From NCBI GenBank assembly GCA_030533325.1, contig JAUNJJ010000031.1:1-34023 (forward strand): a stretch of DNA of 34,023 nt, in the 5' to 3' direction. Of this stretch, positions 32,554 to 34,023 are shown piece by piece (position 1 is the stretch's first letter; each line of letters begins with the position of its first letter). This DNA is from Oscillospiraceae bacterium (GTDB lineage Bacteria; Bacillota; Clostridia; Oscillospirales; Ruminococcaceae). The notes below the pieces were generated by a model, which saw nothing but the letters and a program-made list of their open reading frames with translations, did not search any database and was not told the origin of the DNA. Both the position numbers and the translations under genes were made by a program.

Positions 32554-34002
32554 TTATTCAGCGAAATACGCTTTGAATCCGTCGTCTGTATACGTAGCAT
32601 AAGCAGTAGCTGATTTGAACGGCGGTGTGTTTGTCACTTCGAAATGCCATGCGAAGTCTCCGTTGAGAAGGTTTTCTGACGGGTTTTCGTCTTCCAGGAA
32701 TTCTACGACAGGATCTCCTATCAATGCCCCTATCCCAACGAGAGTGTCGAGTTTTTCTCTTTCGGCCACAAGGATGCTTTCCTTCTCCTGAATCGTCATC
32801 GGCTGATCAATCTTTGTACCGTTGTCAAGCTGGAAACTGTTTGTGATGTACATGAGCATTCTCATATTAACATCAAATGTCGCTCTCTTGTCAGCTGTTC
32901 CGTTAAATGCATACGCTGCTGTATGAGGTCCCCAGAGCACCCATCTTCCAGCCCAGAAGCAGAGGGTTGTTATACCCTGCTCATTAAGTGTATTTGCTGA
33001 ATTCTGATCGAACCCTTTGTTTTTTGAATTTTCTCCGAAATACTGCTTTGCGGCAGTAATCTGCTTGTTTGAGATTGTTTCAAACGGAATGTCTCCGTTG
33101 TTTCCGTCGACTTCAAGCATCTTAGCCGTTGCTATAGTCGAGAGATGGAATACTCTTCCCGCTCCATCGATTGCCATAGGCCAGTAAACCTTTGAACGTT
33201 CAGAGCTGTATCCGTTTTCGTTCTTCCAGTTGAGAGCTTCTTCGATTGTGCTTACAGTTTCTGAAACCGGAAGGTCTGCATTTACAAATCCATCCCAGTG
33301 ACCGTTGAGCTGAGTTACTGCAGCGCACATTGCTGCGTATACGTCGGGCTTTTCTGACCAACCCGGACAGGCAAGAACCGAGAGTACAGCATTGTACTTT
33401 GGATAGAGAAGTTCAAGAGCGTGGATTCCTGAGTAATCTCCGTTTCCTGAAGTTCCGATTATAGTTGAGGATGTGATTTTTTCAAAGTCAACTTCATAGA
33501 AACTTGCAGTGAGCGAAGCCTGTACTACTTCCTTAAGGAATTTTACAGTAACGGTTTCCGCTTCAAAATCATATGAAACCTCATAGTCAACTCCTTCTAC
33601 TTTATCCTCCACAGCAAAAGTGTCAAGAATAATTGTATTTGACTTAAATTCGGCCTTGCCGTTTGAAACTACGAGATTCTTTGTTGTTTCGTCACTTTTT
33701 CTGTGAATCTTCGGGTTGAGTACGTTGACCATGTAAAATGGTCCTACCTTCTGTAAGTCAAAATGTACAGTCATTGCCTCGCATAAAGTATAGAGTGACC
33801 AGGCAGCTGACATTCCGAACATGCTCTTCGCTGTTTTTATGTCTGTTATTTTCACCGGTGTGTTAATCACTAAATCTTCGTTGTAGCCTTTGATCAGATT
33901 TACCGGTGCCGTTCCGACGTATGCAACGACTGTAGCAGACTGTGATGACGACTGGACTCTGCTGTTTGTAATCCCTGCATACGCACCATGTTTGTAACCC
34001 AT
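32554..34002 (-). CDS. Tail sheath protein
   Basis: The 482-residue protein is a contractile tail sheath: it opens MGYKHGAYAGITNSRVQSSS, has PVKITDIKTAKSMFG, a central domain with ALELLYPKYNAVLSVLACPG, and the C-terminal sheath-core region with TLCFWAGRWVLWGPHTAAYA and NMRMLMYITNSFQLDNG. It shows that the element makes a contractile, myovirus-type tail. An AGGAGGAA site precedes the ATG. It is the first gene of the tail module inside the window; more tail or head genes should lie beyond the right edge. Confidence 0.95.
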   Translation of the reverse strand: MGYKHGAYAGITNSRVQSSSQSATVVAYVGTAPVNLIKGYNEDLVINTPVKITDIKTAKSMFGMSAAWSLYTLCEAMTVHFDLQKVGPFYMVNVLNPKIHRKSDETTKNLVVSNGKAEFKSNTIILDTFAVEDKVEGVDYEVSYDFEAETVTVKFLKEVVQASLTASFYEVDFEKITSSTIIGTSGNGDYSGIHALELLYPKYNAVLSVLACPGWSEKPDVYAAMCAAVTQLNGHWDGFVNADLPVSETVSTIEEALNWKNENGYSSERSKVYWPMAIDGAGRVFHLSTIATAKMLEVDGNNGDIPFETISNKQITAAKQYFGENSKNKGFDQNSANTLNEQGITTLCFWAGRWVLWGPHTAAYAFNGTADKRATFDVNMRMLMYITNSFQLDNGTKIDQPMTIQEKESILVAEREKLDTLVGIGALIGDPVVEFLEDENPSENLLNGDFAWHFEVTNTPPFKSATAYATYTDDGFKAYFAE

Positions 34003-34023
34003 GTTTTTTCCTCCTGTTATAAA

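Larger units (their letters stand above)
17321..34023. mobile_element. Prophage, partial (contractile-tail, myovirus-like), carrying a DGR
   Basis: From the tRNA fragment to the right edge every gene is on the minus strand, and almost all are phage tail, lysis or DGR genes. The tail gene order (sheath, tube, chaperone, tape measure, X, D, V-like, U-like, W, J, I, fibre) follows that of P2-like and related myoviruses. The element runs beyond the window; head, packaging, replication and integrase genes are not seen. A defective, tailocin-like element cannot be excluded from this part alone. The left boundary at the tRNA fragment is inferred. Confidence 0.88.

Noticed and set aside
1-34023. CRISPR arrays, insertion sequences or a second VR copy
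   Set aside because: No regularly spaced direct repeats other than those listed, no transposase, and no further match to the TR core was seen on either strand.

Overview
The window looks like the chromosome of a low-GC, spore-forming, anaerobic Clostridia (most like a Ruminococcus-type Oscillospiraceae; this is inference). The pointers are spoIIID, the [FeFe]-hydrogenase maturase gene hydE, indolepyruvate:ferredoxin oxidoreductase, strong Shine-Dalgarno sites and A+T-rich spacers. Bases 1 to about 17,320 are host chromosome. Bases about 17,321 to the right edge are one end of an integrated myovirus-like prophage (or contractile-tail relative), with all its genes on the minus strand. The prophage continues beyond the window: no capsid, portal, integrase or replication gene is seen.

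Host part. A consensus promoter (36-64) drives a four-gene plus-strand operon, hydE-murL-murD2-nadA, closed by a bidirectional terminator (4836-4878). A ZIP metal transporter converges on it. A second consensus promoter (5726-5754) precedes a large Hsp70/actin-fold protein with a TTG start. It is followed by iorA-iorB-paaK, an arylpyruvate to aryl-CoA oxidation unit, closed by a terminator (12471-12506). Converging from the right on the minus strand are spoIIID, a DNA methyltransferase, a FliB-like lysine-N-methylase, a fused substrate-binding/permease ABC protein and its ATPase.

Prophage boundary. At 17321-17346 there is a 3'-terminal fragment of a tRNA gene (minus strand, probably tRNA-Ser), followed by that tRNA's terminator. 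This is the scar expected when an element integrates into a tRNA 3' end.

Phage tail module, in transcription order from the right: sheath, tube, tail assembly chaperone with a probable programmed -1 frameshift, tape measure, gpX, gpD, a small gpV-like protein, a gpU-like protein, gpW, gpJ, gpI, three small tail-fibre-region proteins, and then a formylglycine-generating-enzyme/C-type-lectin-fold protein.

The main discovery is a complete diversity-generating retroelement (DGR) at 17835-21491. It has a target gene with a 3' variable repeat (VR), an avd accessory gene, a template repeat (TR) and a reverse transcriptase (RT). Aligning TR (19836-19951) to VR (20415-20530) by eye gives 15 differences in 116 bp, and 14 of them fall at TR adenines (coding strand). 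TR encodes ten Asn codons (AAC/AAT) at the diversified positions. The most unusual part is that the RT reading frame continues without a stop into a CHAP peptidase plus a peptidoglycan-binding domain. The prophage endolysin is therefore fused to the DGR reverse transcriptase, and two holin-like genes follow immediately. A possible internal ribosome binding site before Met369 would let the lysin also be made alone. Receptor diversification and host lysis appear to share one transcript and even one polypeptide.
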